Below are positions 7,366 through 7,687 of a DNA stretch of 7,687 nucleotides, in pieces. The stretch is from Eubacteriaceae bacterium (GTDB lineage Bacteria > Bacillota > Clostridia > Eubacteriales > Alkalibacteraceae), in NCBI GenBank assembly GCA_003446375.1, contig DMAW01000110.1:1-7687 (forward strand), written 5' to 3'. The translations under genes were made by a program, and so were the position numbers. Under the pieces are notes generated by a model. It did no database searches. It saw only the letters and a program-made list of their open reading frames with translations, and had not been told where the DNA came from. The first letter of the stretch is position 1. Each line of letters opens with the position of its first letter.

Positions 7366-7394
7366 TTGTCGCTGCTTCCTTCTAAGAATATAAT
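7366..7394 (+). promoter_or_regulatory. Candidate sigma-A/sigma-70 promoter at the IS junction
   Basis: TATAAT (7389-7394) matches the -10 consensus perfectly. TTGTCG (7366-7371) matches the -35 consensus at 4 of 6 positions, with 17-base spacing. It reads into the IS orfA, whose start is 46 bases downstream of the -10 box. If the IS begins at the TG at 7394, five of the six -10 bases are flanking DNA. This is prediction from sequence only. Confidence 0.4.
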
Positions 7395-7687
7395 GGACCC
7401 AAGATTTTAGACAGTGAGAAAGGGGTTTTTTAGAACCAAATGTCTGTTCGTAAACAATATTCGCCGGAATTCAAAAGCAAGATCGTACTGTAAATTCTCA
7501 AAGAAGAGAAAACCCTCTCACAGCTATCATCGGAATACGGGGTCCATACCACTCAGTTAAAGAATTGGAAAAAAGAAGCGCTTGAAAACCTGCCCCAACT
7601 TTTTGATAAAAGAAATATAGAAGCCATGAAAAAAGACTACGAAAAGCAGATCCAGGACTTGTACGCCGAGATTGGCCGTCTGACCAC
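7394..7687 (+). mobile_element. IS3-family insertion sequence, left end and 5' part (runs off the window)
   Basis: The element is recognised by its IS3-type orfA. The sequence from TGGACCCAAG (7394) to about 7414, just upstream of orfA, begins with TG as IS3-family terminal repeats do and resembles the TGGACCC-type ends of one IS3 branch. The exact boundary is inferred, because the right end and the target duplication lie outside the window. Confidence 0.65.
7440..7687 (+). pseudogene. IS3-family transposase OrfA, interrupted by an in-frame stop, 3'-truncated by window edge
   Basis: OrfA is the DNA-binding N-terminal part of IS3-family transposases, normally joined to the DDE-domain OrfB by programmed frameshifting. 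The reading starts at ATG 7440 with MSVRKQYSPEFKSKIVL, the standard family opening. It then hits TAA at 7491-7493, where relatives usually have Glu (VLEALKEEKT), so a single GAA-to-TAA change would explain it. The same frame continues to the window end with LSQLSSEYGVHTTQLKNWKK, the helix-turn-helix, then ENLPQLFDKR, and a charged, coiled-coil-like segment ending DLYAEIGRLT just before the window ends. No ATG, GTG or TTG follows the stop before the ATG codon near 7626, which lies past the helix-turn-helix, so a shortened product would lack DNA binding. An AAAGGGG at 7419-7425 is rather far (14 bases) to be a good ribosome site. Family assignment is secure. Whether the stop is a real mutation or a sequencing error is unknown. 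Confidence 0.85.

Larger units (their letters stand above)
7085..7393. other. Gene-free, structured spacer between the polysaccharide cluster and the IS
   Basis: I find no supportable gene in these 309 bases. Short open frames exist on both strands, but none has a recognisable product and none has a convincing start and ribosome site. The spacer contains a nested hairpin (7129-7158), a 6-base inverted repeat GGATAA-C-TTATCC (7168-7180), an imperfect hairpin around ATCGC/GCGAT (7186-7205), and ACGGTA/TACCGT separated by 9 bases (7304-7324). None is followed by a T-run, so no classical Rho-independent terminator is visible after the GT4 gene. Confidence 0.6.

Noticed and set aside
1..7687. CRISPR array, tRNA, rRNA, toxin-antitoxin or phage-defence genes
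   Set aside because: I saw no regularly spaced repeats, no tRNA-like cloverleaf and no domains of such systems on either strand.

Overview
The window is part of a surface-polysaccharide (O-antigen, capsule or S-layer-glycan type) biosynthesis locus. All recognisable genes lie on the + strand. The use of ATG, GTG and TTG starts with strong GGAGG-type ribosome sites would suit a Firmicute of moderate GC content, but this is weakly supported; no gene here fixes the taxon.

Layout: (1) Positions 1-879 hold the C-terminal three quarters of a GC-rich dTDP-glucose 4,6-dehydratase (rfbB/rmlB). It is cut by the window edge, and its reading frame is broken between 643 and 687. (2) Positions 906-4271 hold a tightly packed, more AT-rich run: a Wzx-type flippase, UDP-galactopyranose mutase (glf) and a GT2 glycosyltransferase. 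Wzx and glf overlap by 8 bases, and glf and the GT2 are 2 bases apart. (3) After an 81-base gap come a Wzy/ligase-like polytopic membrane protein (4353-5879) and a GT4 glycosyltransferase (5885-7084). (4) Positions 7085-7393 carry no supportable gene but have several short inverted repeats. (5) From about 7394 an IS3-family insertion sequence begins. Its orfA is interrupted by an in-frame TAA, and the element runs off the window end.

Together the genes describe Wzx/Wzy-dependent assembly. Glf makes UDP-galactofuranose, and the adjacent GT2, whose family includes galactofuranosyltransferases, is the natural user of it. The GT4 adds another sugar. Wzx flips the lipid-linked repeat and the Wzy candidate polymerises it. 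The initiating sugar-phosphate transferase, chain-length control and the other rml genes are not in the window.

I found no convincing new biological system. The points most worth checking are the double frame disruption in rfbB, the composition change just downstream of it, the structured gap before the IS, and a possible promoter straddling the IS junction.
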